From contig NZ_CP129121.1 of NCBI RefSeq assembly GCF_030406665.1, positions 496,001 to 560,000 on the forward strand: a DNA stretch of 64,000 bases, written 5' to 3'. The DNA is from Halomonas halophila. GTDB taxonomy: Bacteria; Pseudomonadota; Gammaproteobacteria; Pseudomonadales; Halomonadaceae. Shown here one piece after another: positions 56,655 through 64,000 of the stretch. Position 1 is the first letter of the stretch, and each line of letters starts with the position of its first letter. The translations under genes were made by a program, and so were the position numbers. The notes beneath the pieces were generated by a model, which was given only the letters and a program-made list of their open reading frames with translations, made no database searches and was not told where the DNA came from.

Positions 56655-57386
56655 ATGAATCCGACCATCGAACTGCTGAAGTCCCACCGCTCGGTACGCA
56701 AGTTCACCGACCAGAAGATCCCGCACGAGCTGCTGCGGGAGCTGGTCAGCGCCGGCCAGGCCGCCGCGTCCTCCAACCATGTGCAGGCCTACAGCGTCAT
56801 CCACGTGACCACCCCGGCCAAGCGCGAACAGATCGCCGAGCTGGCCGGTGGCCAGGGCTATATCGCCAGCGCCTCCGACTTCCTGGTGTTCTGCGCCGAC
56901 ATGAAGCGGCCCACCGAGGCTTCCGATCGCACCGGTGCCAACGTCGTGCGCGGCATGACCGAGCAGCTGCTGGTGGCCAGCGTCGACACCGCGCTGATGG
57001 CGCAGAACGTGGCCGTGGCCGCCGAGTCCGAGGGCCTCGGCATCTGCTACATCGGCGGCATCCGCAACAACCCGCAGGCCGTCAGCGAGCTGCTCGAGCT
57101 GCCGGACCACGTCTACCCGGTGTTCGGCATGTGCATCGGCCACCCGGCCCACGATCCGGACGTGAAGCCGCGCCTGCCGGTGGAGGCGATCCTCAAGGAA
57201 GACCGCTACACCGACGATCGCGAGCAGGTCGACGCCTACGACGACGAGATGCAGCGCTACTACGGTGAGCGCACCGGCGGTACCAAGGACACCAACTGGT
57301 CGAAGAGCCTAGGCCCGCTGTTCGACACCAAGCTGCGTCCTCATATGCGCGACTTCCTGGTCAAGCGCGGCTTCGAGATGAAGTAA
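56655..57386 (+). CDS. nfsA: NADPH-dependent flavin/nitroreductase NfsA
   Basis: A 243-residue FMN-dependent oxidoreductase that reduces nitroaromatics and quinones by two electrons. The N-terminus TIELLKSHRSVRKFTDQKIP and AGQAAASSNHVQAYSVIHV bind FMN; GLGICYIGGIRNNPQ and FGMCIGHPA are typical of the FRP/NfsA group. ATG 56655. It ends at a strong terminator (57405-57434). Confidence 0.92.
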   Translation: MNPTIELLKSHRSVRKFTDQKIPHELLRELVSAGQAAASSNHVQAYSVIHVTTPAKREQIAELAGGQGYIASASDFLVFCADMKRPTEASDRTGANVVRGMTEQLLVASVDTALMAQNVAVAAESEGLGICYIGGIRNNPQAVSELLELPDHVYPVFGMCIGHPAHDPDVKPRLPVEAILKEDRYTDDREQVDAYDDEMQRYYGERTGGTKDTNWSKSLGPLFDTKLRPHMRDFLVKRGFEMK

Positions 57387-57404
57387 GCGCTGCCCGAAGA
57401 CACA

Positions 57405-57434
57405 AAAGGCCGCGGCGATTGCCGCGGCCTTTTT
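57405..57434 (+). terminator. Intrinsic terminator of nfsA
   Basis: A perfect 12-bp stem (AAAGGCCGCGGC / GCCGCGGCCTTT) with loop GATT and a run of five T. Confidence 0.9.
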
Positions 57435-57585
57435 CATCTGCCCCTGCCCAGGCGCCAGCGTCTCGAACTGATCCCCTTTTTTCGCGACCTTCTGCCCCTG
57501 TTATGGTCCCGGCCGTTCTGTCATCTTGACCGCCCACGACAGGGGCCGCGGGACGCGGGCCGGTTTCCAGGGTTTGAGGGGTGTC

Positions 57586-58212
57586 ATGATGATCTACGTC
57601 GCGTTCTTCCTGATCTTCGTCGGTGTGACGTTCGCGCTGCATCAGGTGTACAGCGTGCACTATGCGATCAACTTCGAGGACGAGGAGGAGCGCCCGGAGC
57701 GGGTCAACCGGGCGCTGACGACGCTGGCCGACGAGGCCGAGGGCTGCCGCGACGGTGAGCCCTCGAAAGGGTTCAAGCAGGAGGTCGCCCGCATCTTCGG
57801 CGGCGACGTCGCCCCGCGCCTGGTGCTGGCGGCGGTGGCGCCGGGCCGGCAGAAGGCCTTCGCCGAGCCGCTGCTGCGCCGCCGCGGGCACATCGATACC
57901 CGCGGCGAGCTGACCGTCGCTCACCTGCCGGGCTGGAAGAGCCGCCCGCCGCGGCACTATCGGCGTGGGCCGATGCTGGTATTGGTCATGGCCTGCAGCC
58001 TGATGGCGCTGTTCTGGGGCGGTATGAGCATCTTCGCGACGGCTTACCCGGTGGCCGTGCCGGCCCTGGCCTGGATCAACGACCTGGCCGTGCTGACCGG
58101 GCTGGTCTATGCCTCGGCGCTGCTGGCCTTCGCCGCGTCCAGGCTCGACCTCTACCTGCACGACCTCCAGCAGATAGGCCGGCTGGAACGGCGCCTGAAC
58201 GGAGCGGAGTGA
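57586..58212 (+). CDS. Membrane protein of unknown function
   Basis: A 208-residue protein with one N-terminal span (MMIYVAFFLIFVGVTFALHQ) and two C-terminal spans (about 133-152 and 160-182), with a soluble basic middle. No family recognised. ATG 57586 has GAGGGG upstream; the frame to 57526 is a weak extension. It is convergent with the MocR gene, 8 bp apart. Confidence 0.7.
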   Translation: MMIYVAFFLIFVGVTFALHQVYSVHYAINFEDEEERPERVNRALTTLADEAEGCRDGEPSKGFKQEVARIFGGDVAPRLVLAAVAPGRQKAFAEPLLRRRGHIDTRGELTVAHLPGWKSRPPRHYRRGPMLVLVMACSLMALFWGGMSIFATAYPVAVPALAWINDLAVLTGLVYASALLAFAASRLDLYLHDLQQIGRLERRLNGAE

Positions 58213-58220
58213 ACATCGCT

Positions 58221-59630
58221 TCAGAAAGTGTCGATCAGCTCGCCCAGCGTCGCCATGGCCGCCTCGCTGCGCGGCGTCCAGGGATGGCCGTAGCTCAGGC
58301 GCAGGCAGTGGCGAAAGCCCTGGGTGGCGGAGAAGATCGGCCCCGGCGCCAGGCTGATGCCATGCTCCCGGGCCAGATGGAACAGGCGCAGCGAGTCCAC
58401 TCGCTCGGGCAGTTCGAACCACAGGAAGTAGCCGCCGGCCGGGCGCGTGGCCCGGGTCTCGGCCGGAAAGTGTTGCGCCGCTGCGGTCAGCATCCGGCCC
58501 TGCTGGGTCTCCAGTGCATGGCGTAGCCGGCGCAGGTGGCGGTCATAGCCGCCGTACTGGAGATAGTCGGCGATGGCCGCCTGGGCCGGCACCGAGGGCG
58601 AGATGGTGGTCATCAGCTTGAGCCGTGAGATCGCCTCCGCGAAGCGCCCGGCCGCCACCCAGCCGACCCGATACCCCGGCGCCAGGCTCTTCGAGAACGA
58701 GCCGCAGTGGATGACCAGGCCCTCGTCGTCGAACTGCTTCACCGGCTTCGGCGGCGTGGTGCCGAAGTGCAGCTCCGCGTAGGCGTCGTCCTCGATCAGC
58801 GGCACCCGGTGGCGCTTGATCAGCGCGTAGAGGGCGCGCTTCCTGTCGTCGTCGAGGCTCGCACCGAGCGGGTTCTGCAGATGGCTCATGAACCAGCAGG
58901 CCTTGATCGGCAGCCGCGCGAGGCTGTCCGCCAGCACGTCCAGGTCGACGCCCTCGCGCGGGTGCACGGGAATCTCCACCGCCCTGAGCTTCAGGCGCTC
59001 GAGGATCTGCAGGCTGGCATAGAAGGCCGGCGACTCGATGGCGACCAGGTCCCCGGGCTCGGTCACGCACTGTAGCCCCAGGTTCAGCGCCTCCATGGCG
59101 CCGCTGGTGATCACCAGCTCCTCGGGCGGCAGCGGCATCCCCTTCAGCGTGTAGCGCAGCACGATCTGGCGGCGCAGGTCGGCGTCGCCCGCCGTCATGT
59201 CCCTGAGCACCTCATTGTCGTTCATCTCGCGCAGGCCCCTGGCCATGCTGCGGGCCAGCCGGGCGAGCGGGAACAGCTCGGGGCTGGGGAAGGCCGAGCC
59301 GAACGGCACGGTGTCGGGGTCCTGGAGCGAGTCGAGCACCGAGAACACCAGCTCGCTGACGGCCACGTCGGCGCTTTCCTGCCGGCTCGGTGTCATGCGC
59401 GGCTCGTGCAGCACGCGCCGGGCCTGCTCGCGCACGTAATAGCCGGAGCGCGACCTGGCCACGATCAGTCCGCGATCCTCCAGCAGGTAGTAGGCCTGGA
59501 AGACGGTGGAGTGGCTGATACCGTACTGGCGGCTGGCCTGGCGCACCGAGGGCACCCGCTCGCCCGGGGCCAGCACGCCCTCGCGGATCAGCTCGGCGAT
59601 CTGGTCGGCGAATGTCTCGTAGCGTTTCAT
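58221..59630 (-). CDS. MocR-type GntR regulator with aminotransferase domain
   Basis: A 469-residue fusion of an N-terminal GntR winged helix (about 5-72: IREGVLAPGERVPSVRQASR, STVFQAYYLLEDRGLIVARS) and a class I aminotransferase-like domain binding PLP (lysine K314 in GSFSKSLAPGYRVGW). MocR proteins such as PdxR or YdcR sense PLP or amino compounds and regulate neighbouring genes. Which one this is cannot be told. MKRYETF at 59630 aligns with the family; ATG 59681 is an alternative. It is divergent from the yjfI unit. Confidence 0.9.
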   Translation of the reverse strand: MKRYETFADQIAELIREGVLAPGERVPSVRQASRQYGISHSTVFQAYYLLEDRGLIVARSRSGYYVREQARRVLHEPRMTPSRQESADVAVSELVFSVLDSLQDPDTVPFGSAFPSPELFPLARLARSMARGLREMNDNEVLRDMTAGDADLRRQIVLRYTLKGMPLPPEELVITSGAMEALNLGLQCVTEPGDLVAIESPAFYASLQILERLKLRAVEIPVHPREGVDLDVLADSLARLPIKACWFMSHLQNPLGASLDDDRKRALYALIKRHRVPLIEDDAYAELHFGTTPPKPVKQFDDEGLVIHCGSFSKSLAPGYRVGWVAAGRFAEAISRLKLMTTISPSVPAQAAIADYLQYGGYDRHLRRLRHALETQQGRMLTAAAQHFPAETRATRPAGGYFLWFELPERVDSLRLFHLAREHGISLAPGPIFSATQGFRHCLRLSYGHPWTPRSEAAMATLGELIDTF

Positions 59631-60165
59631 CGGCGGCTCGCGGTTCCCGGCCCCGTCATCGAAGTGGTGGAAGTAGGGCATTCCATCACGGCCGGCGTGG
59701 TGGGGGAAGACTCGACACCTGGGCGATTTGTCCCAGGGCTCTGTGCGTCTGCTGCTTAGGAGGAAAACGCGGTACCAGCGGACGAGAAATGCTGGATGCT
59801 TGTTGAGAAGTGTGCCTGTGTAGCGTTATGGCATACCTGATGATTTACCGTGACAGAGACTCTCGATATGCTTCCTTTCCGGTGTTTGCCTGGGAAAAGT
59901 AGTGTGCCGATTCGACAGGGCGTTATGATTCGGCATCTTGGCTTTCCGTCATCGAGGCATCGCCAGAAAAAGTTTGAGTCTCGGCGCGTCGAGGCTGACT
60001 GACGCCGTGGCAAGGAATGCCGCCAATCGGAATGCGGCGTCCGTTCCTGTTGCGGAACTTGCCAATGAAGGCGTTATCCAAGCGGGCGGCTTAACGGTTG
60101 GCCAATCGGTAACGATGAGCTGGGCGTCATGGCACAAGGACGCCGATGATAAAAGGAGATTAGAT
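59631..60165. other. Intergenic region between the MocR gene and yjfI
   Basis: 535 bp, less GC-rich than the flanks at 59760-60160. It should hold the promoters of both divergent units. The yjfI frame is open upstream to 59938, but that part lacks similarity to YjfI. No strong hairpin-plus-T terminator or repeat is seen. A hairpin GCCGC/GCGGC lies near 60020-60045. Confidence 0.5.
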
Positions 60166-60606
60166 TTGGTAACCAGCTACTCATCAGCCAATGTTCTGTT
60201 CGAGGATATCCTCGCGCAGCAGGCGACAGAAGATAGCGAGGCCGCGTGGCCGAAGGGCGACATCGAGCTGGTGCCCGATTCGCAGACGATCCTGTGGACG
60301 CTGGAAGACTACGGCGACCTGGTGGTGACGCTGACGTACAGTGACGATCAATGGGTCGTGCTGGCCGATATCGCCCCCGTCGCCGCGGTGAAGGACACCG
60401 CCACCCTGAATCGCCTCCTGCTGGAGCAGGGCGTGGCGATTCCGCTGGTTTCCGCCGGCGTCATGACGCTCAACGGCGAAGCCCACTATGTGGTCTTCGG
60501 GCAGCTCTACGGCGGCTCCCGGCCGGAGGCGATCAGCGCCGAGGTGCATGCCTGTGCCTCCGCCGCCATCGATATCGCCGATCTCGTCCAGGACTACATC
60601 GCTTAA
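60166..60606 (+). CDS. yjfI: DUF2170 family protein YjfI
   Basis: A 146-residue soluble protein. The DUF2170 region contains DIELVPDSQTILWTLEDYGDL, QWVVLADIAPVAAV, TLNRLLLEQGVAIPL and YVVFGQLYGGS. The likely start is TTG 60166, with AGGAG 7 bp upstream, giving a length close to E. coli YjfI (133). It is the first gene of the conserved yjfI-pspA-channel-yjfK-yjfL-yjfM cluster, whose combined role is thought to be in membrane stress. An earlier start up to 59938 is possible in frame but not supported. Confidence 0.85.
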   Translation: MVTSYSSANVLFEDILAQQATEDSEAAWPKGDIELVPDSQTILWTLEDYGDLVVTLTYSDDQWVVLADIAPVAAVKDTATLNRLLLEQGVAIPLVSAGVMTLNGEAHYVVFGQLYGGSRPEAISAEVHACASAAIDIADLVQDYIA

Positions 60607-60624
60607 ACGAAGGGAATCATCGTC

Positions 60625-61326
60625 ATGTTGCGTAAAATCTTCACGGCTTTCCGCGGCGCCGCCAGTGAAACCGGCGAGGCCATCATCGATCATCAGGCCA
60701 TCCGTATCCTGGAGCAGGAAATGCGCGATGCGGAGAAAGAACTGAACGATGCCAAGACCCAGCTGGCCTCGATCATGGCGGATCGCTCACTGGCGCAGAA
60801 GAAGGTCGACAGTCTCGTCGACAGCATCAGCGAGTACGAGGCCAGCGCCATCGCGGCACTGGAAAAGGGTGACGAGGCACTCGCCCAGGAAGTGGCCGGG
60901 CGCATCGCTTCGCTCGAGGAAGAAAAGGCCTCCGAAGAGGCGGTGGTCGCCCAGTACGACGGCAGCATCGAGACGCTGCAATCGACGATCCGCAAGTCGC
61001 AGAACAACCAGCGTCAGATCAAGCAGCAGATCAGCGTGGTGAAGGCCACCGAGTCGGCCCAGAAGGCCCAGGCCGCCGTGGCCGAGAAGCACTCCGGGCA
61101 GAACGCTTCCATGAGCAACGCCATGGATTCGCTGGACCGCATCAAGAAGAAGCAGGAGCATCGGGCCGCCCAGATGGAGGCCGCTTCCCAGATGGAGAAG
61201 GAGGCCAGCGGCGCGGATCTCGACGAGCGTCTCAAGGACGCGGGGATCGGCTCCAGCAACCGCCAGGCCAGTGATGTGATGTCACGCCTCAAGGCGCGTG
61301 CTCAGAGCGCGGATAGCGACAGCTGA
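60625..61326 (+). CDS. yjfJ: PspA/IM30 family protein (YjfJ)
   Basis: A 233-residue coiled-coil protein of the PspA/IM30/Vipp1 (ESCRT-III-like) family that coats membranes to repair damage. The N-terminal amphipathic helix is MLRKIFTAFRGAASE, followed by long helices rich in Ala, Glu, Lys and Gln (about residues 25-190). The C-terminal tail is SDVMSRLKARAQSADSDS. It lies 18 bp after yjfI. No PspB/C or PspF is present; this is the YjfJ branch. Confidence 0.92.
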   Translation: MLRKIFTAFRGAASETGEAIIDHQAIRILEQEMRDAEKELNDAKTQLASIMADRSLAQKKVDSLVDSISEYEASAIAALEKGDEALAQEVAGRIASLEEEKASEEAVVAQYDGSIETLQSTIRKSQNNQRQIKQQISVVKATESAQKAQAAVAEKHSGQNASMSNAMDSLDRIKKKQEHRAAQMEAASQMEKEASGADLDERLKDAGIGSSNRQASDVMSRLKARAQSADSDS

Positions 61327-61402
61327 ACAGCCTGTCATAGCGAAAACCCTCTCGGACAAGATGCGCCTGCTTCAGTGATGGAGCAGGCGCAGAGGCTATG
61401 CC

Positions 61403-62470
61403 ATGCCTGTCATTGTACGTCTCTTGAAAACGCTGAAAGCGTCGATGTTCCGGGTGAGCTGGAGCTTCCTGCTCTTCGTCACCCTGATGCATCTCCTGCT
61501 CTCATGGATCGCCATGGCCGCCGCAGGGGAAGCGGTCGCGTCCGCCCCGGTGACGTGGCTGTACTTCTATGTCACGACGGCCTCCACCGTCGGCTACGGC
61601 GATTTTTCTCCCGTCACGGCGAGCGGCCAACTCGTGGCCGCGCTTTGGTTGATTCCGGGAGGGATCGCTATCTTTGCCGCGCTGATCGGCAAGGCGACCA
61701 TGACCATCAGTACCTATTGGAGGCACCTCGTGGAAGGACGAAGCGACTACCGTGCGCTGAACGGTCATACCCTGGTGATTGGCTGGCACGGCGAAACGAC
61801 CCGCAACATCATCAACATCCTGCGCGCCGACAGCGAGCTGCCCGACGATATCGTGCTGTGCGTCTGCCAGGACCTCAGCAACCCGATGCCCGGCGATATC
61901 AAGTTCGTCCGCGGCGAGAGCTTCGCCAATGCTGAGCTGCTGCAGCGCGCCGGAGTCGCCGGTGCCAGCCGTATCATCATCTACGACGATAGCGACGAAC
62001 GGGTCGCCACCATCGCGCTCTCGGTCTATCCCCTCAAGTCGGAGCGCTGCCATATCGTCGCGCACTGCGGGGATCCGGACACCGCGGCCATGCTGCGCCG
62101 AACCCTGCCCGGGATCGAGTGCACCGAAGCGCTCGCCATCGAAATGCTGGTGCGTTCCTCGACGGATGCCGGCATCAGCCGGGTGGTCAACGAGCTGCTC
62201 TCGGTGACGCACGGTGCCACCCAGTATCAGGCCTGCCTGCCGGCGACCCAGGACATGACCTACGGCGAGCTGTTTGCCCGGGCCAAGCGCCAGCGCGATG
62301 TCACCCTGCTCGGCATCAGCGACAGCAACGAAGAAGACGGCAACCTGCTCAACCCGCCGGGAGACGTCGTGCTGCATGAGGGTGACGTGATCTTCTACAT
62401 GGGCAACAAGCGACTTTCCGAGCATGAGCTGATGACGCTGCTGGCGCCGTCGGCCGCCGTCACTCGGTAA
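61403..62470 (+). CDS. Potassium channel with TrkA-N-type regulatory domain
   Basis: A 355-residue ion channel. One span (about 20-40), a pore loop with the K+ selectivity filter TVGYGD (62-67), and a second span (about 72-95, LVAALWLIPGGIAIFAALIG) form the pore. A soluble RCK/TrkA-N-like domain follows: LVIGWHGETTRNIINILRAD, CQDLSNPMPGDIKFVRGESF and RIIIYDDSDERVATIAL. In such channels the domain gates by nucleotide or ion binding. In this cluster it follows pspA, and may couple membrane stress to K+ flux. ATG 61403. Confidence 0.9.
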   Translation: MPVIVRLLKTLKASMFRVSWSFLLFVTLMHLLLSWIAMAAAGEAVASAPVTWLYFYVTTASTVGYGDFSPVTASGQLVAALWLIPGGIAIFAALIGKATMTISTYWRHLVEGRSDYRALNGHTLVIGWHGETTRNIINILRADSELPDDIVLCVCQDLSNPMPGDIKFVRGESFANAELLQRAGVAGASRIIIYDDSDERVATIALSVYPLKSERCHIVAHCGDPDTAAMLRRTLPGIECTEALAIEMLVRSSTDAGISRVVNELLSVTHGATQYQACLPATQDMTYGELFARAKRQRDVTLLGISDSNEEDGNLLNPPGDVVLHEGDVIFYMGNKRLSEHELMTLLAPSAAVTR

Positions 62471-62491
62471 CGCCTGCGAGGAATCTTCAGC

Positions 62492-63232
62492 ATGTTCGAC
62501 AAGATGAAAGCCCTGCTGCGCGGTGCGACTTCCGACCAGAAGGAACAGCAAGCCTTTGATGATCAGCAGGCCAGGCTCGCTCGCGGCCTGCCGACCCACA
62601 TGTCGCCGGAAGACTTCGCCGGCATGCGTCTCGACGGGCGCGTGACCTTCGATCTGCTGGCACTGGAGCCCTACAGCGACCTGCTTTTCGACAGCAGCAT
62701 GGGTGGGCAGGACCTGCATATCGCTGCCGTGGGAAGGGTCGACCTGGGGCAGGGCGAAAGCCTGGTGCGCTTCTACCTGGAGAACGACACCTGGGTGCAG
62801 GCCTCGGTCGAAGCGGGAAAGGTGATCGAATACAAGCTGTTCGACTTCTACCAGGTGCAGCATCTGGCCGATACCGAGTTCGATCGCCTCATCAACGAAC
62901 ACGGCGTATCCAATGGCGGAGTGTCACTGGGGAAAGCCGTGCTTCCGCTTGAAAGTGAAAGTGGGCAGACGGCAAGCTATGGCCGGGTTTGGGGGCAGGA
63001 AGGCGTGCCCTGGTCGCCACCGGTGCTGCTCGAAGAGGAAGTCACCACGCTGGAAAGCGTCATCAACCGTCGGGTCATTCACCACTGCATGCTCTATGAG
63101 CGTCAACTCGAAGGCGAGGGACGCTACGAATATGTGCTGCTGAGTGGTGAAGCCGACGAGGAAGATCGCAGCTATCAGCTGGTGACCAACCTCGGTATCG
63201 ACCTGAACCCGAATAATATTACGGCGGTATAA
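62492..63232 (+). CDS. yjfK: DUF2491 family protein YjfK
   Basis: A 246-residue soluble protein of the DUF2491 family. The pattern starts with FDKMKALLRGATSDQKEQQA, then VGRVDLGQGESLVRFYLEND, VIEYKLFDFYQVQHLADTEF and VPWSPPVLLEEEV. It is 21 bp after the channel gene. Function unknown; conserved position in the yjf cluster. Confidence 0.9.
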   Translation: MFDKMKALLRGATSDQKEQQAFDDQQARLARGLPTHMSPEDFAGMRLDGRVTFDLLALEPYSDLLFDSSMGGQDLHIAAVGRVDLGQGESLVRFYLENDTWVQASVEAGKVIEYKLFDFYQVQHLADTEFDRLINEHGVSNGGVSLGKAVLPLESESGQTASYGRVWGQEGVPWSPPVLLEEEVTTLESVINRRVIHHCMLYERQLEGEGRYEYVLLSGEADEEDRSYQLVTNLGIDLNPNNITAV

Positions 63233-63288
63233 CGCTCAGGCGCTGTATTCGCCAACCGCAATGGACCACTTCATACAAGGAATCGTAT

Positions 63289-63699
63289 ATGAACTATCTC
63301 GCCGGGCTCCCCGCCTTTCTCTGCTATCTCATCACTGGCGTCGTGATGCTGGTGCTGTTCATGTTCTGCTACAGCAAGGTGACCCCGCACAAGGAATGGA
63401 AGCTGATCCAGGCGGGCAATACCGCGGCGTCGGCGGCGTATGGCGGTGCCATTCTCGGTTTCACCATCCCGCTCTATAGCGCCATGTCGCACTCGATCAG
63501 CCTGGTCGATTTCATCCTGTGGGGCATCGTGGCCTTCGTCGTCCAGATCGTGACCTTCTTCGTGACCAAGGGCGTGCTGAAGCTTCAGGGGCAGAGCCTG
63601 TCCACCCACATCAGCGAGGCGCATGTGGCCTACGGCGTGCTCAGCGGCAGCATCGCCGTCGCGGTCGGCCTGCTCAACGCCGCCTCCATGACCTGGTAA
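63289..63699 (+). CDS. yjfL: DUF350 family membrane protein YjfL
   Basis: A 136-residue protein with four membrane spans and the DUF350 pattern ITGVVMLVLFMFCYSKVTPH, NTAASAAYGGAILGFTIPLYSAM (ends NTAAS and LYSAM) and VAYGVLSGSIAVAVGLLNAA. ATG 63289 has AAGGAA upstream. Function unknown. It is in the same operon as yjfK. Confidence 0.9.
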   Translation: MNYLAGLPAFLCYLITGVVMLVLFMFCYSKVTPHKEWKLIQAGNTAASAAYGGAILGFTIPLYSAMSHSISLVDFILWGIVAFVVQIVTFFVTKGVLKLQGQSLSTHISEAHVAYGVLSGSIAVAVGLLNAASMTW

Positions 63700-63732
63700 G
63701 CGACCGTGAAAAAAGGAGCGAAAGGAAACGTT

Positions 63733-64000
63733 ATGGACAACGCCAACAAGCACCTTCCGCGGCGCAAGCGCAGCATGCGCATCACCCTGGCGCTGATGGG
63801 CGCCGGCGCGGCCACGGCCCTGTCGGGCTGTGGTGACAGTACGCCTCCCGAGACGCTGAGCAACGTGGAGTTCGATGATACCGAAACCTATCGCAGCGTC
63901 GAGGAGTGCGTGGAGGGGGGGATCTATACCCAGCAGGCCTGTCAGTCGGCCTACGAGGAGGCGCAGTGGGACCTGCCGCGTTATCACTCGGAAGGTATGT
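63733..64000 (+). CDS. yjfM: DUF1190 lipoprotein YjfM (3' end outside window)
   Basis: Only the first 89 residues are visible. The N-terminus has a basic stretch (KHLPRRKRSMRITLAL) and a lipobox-like GAGAATALSGCG with Cys near residue 35. After that come NVEFDDTETYRSVEECVEGG and TQQACQSAYEEAQ, the DUF1190 pattern with paired Cys. Ribosome site AAGGAA precedes ATG 63733. The next expected gene is yjfC (glutathionylspermidine synthase-like). Confidence 0.88.
   Translation, partial: MDNANKHLPRRKRSMRITLALMGAGAATALSGCGDSTPPETLSNVEFDDTETYRSVEECVEGGIYTQQACQSAYEEAQWDLPRYHSEGM

Noticed and set aside
59938..60165. Upstream start for YjfI
   Set aside because: The frame is open but the sequence has no similarity to YjfI, and a strong ribosome site sits 7 bp before TTG 60166.

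Overview
The window is a chromosomal segment of a GC-rich gammaproteobacterium (roughly two thirds G+C by eye), most likely Halomonas or a close relative in the Halomonadaceae. The evidence is the queA-tgt-yajC-secD-secF order, an NhaD-type Na+/H+ antiporter, a split arginine succinyltransferase (AruF/AruG type), FabV as enoyl reductase, and families common in marine gammaproteobacteria (DUF3581, DUF3422, DUF1206, the YjfI-PspA-channel-YjfK-YjfL-YjfM set). Nearly everything is coding and housekeeping or accessory metabolism. I see no prophage, insertion sequence, CRISPR array or rRNA operon.

Layout. 1-2.4 kb: the 3' part of trpA, a GPH-family sugar:cation symporter. 2.4-8.2 kb: the tRNA-modification and Sec-accessory operon (queA, tgt, yajC, secD, secF, minus strand) and a tRNA-Leu(CAA) with a strong sigma70 promoter. 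8.2-9.06 kb: a gene-free stretch with four successive intrinsic terminators on the plus strand, a candidate small-RNA cluster. 9-16.3 kb: DUF1206 and ExoD membrane proteins, a LysE exporter, aidB, a Nudix hydrolase, a glutathione peroxidase and fabV. 16.4-24.7 kb: an AraC-type (ArgR/CdhR-like) regulator, a methyltransferase, and the arginine succinyltransferase pathway astC-aruF-aruG-astD-astB. 24.8-26.5 kb: acrylyl-CoA reductase acuI and its TetR regulator acuR, each with the same operator. 26.6-30.7 kb: DUF808, zapE, a TRIC channel and a lipoprotein. 30.6-36 kb: a minus-strand module of a PstS-like protein, a porin, a GGDEF/EAL protein and an exosortase-type acyltransferase. 36-46.5 kb: nhaD, DUF3581, chrA, a CorA transporter, DUF3422, a secreted protein, and a four-gene operon around a KAS III-like enzyme. 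46.8-59.7 kb: small secreted protein, arfB, DUF3820, an SDR protein, an EAL/GGEEF pair, a DHA2 efflux pump, YgjV, bacterioferritin, pncB, DUF1499, nfsA and a MocR regulator. 60.1-64 kb: yjfI-pspA-K+ channel-yjfK-yjfL-yjfM, cut by the window edge.

The most unusual feature is the astD-astB junction. The last 84 bp of astD plus a 62-bp linker are repeated in tandem (146-bp period, about 2.6 copies). Each repeat keeps a 4-base stop/start overlap, so astD is linked to astB through two overlapping 49-codon mini-ORFs that share the AstD C-terminus. Other points worth attention are the terminator array after tRNA-Leu, the KAS III operon with a PsrA-type box and a second inverted repeat, a 119-bp palindromic intergenic element next to pncB, and a bacterioferritin lacking the haem-ligand methionine.

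In metabolic terms the segment supports arginine catabolism (astC/F/G/D/B, with astE not in view), salt and pH homeostasis (NhaD, TRIC, K+ channel), c-di-GMP signalling (three proteins), acrylate detoxification, oxidative stress defence and protein export.
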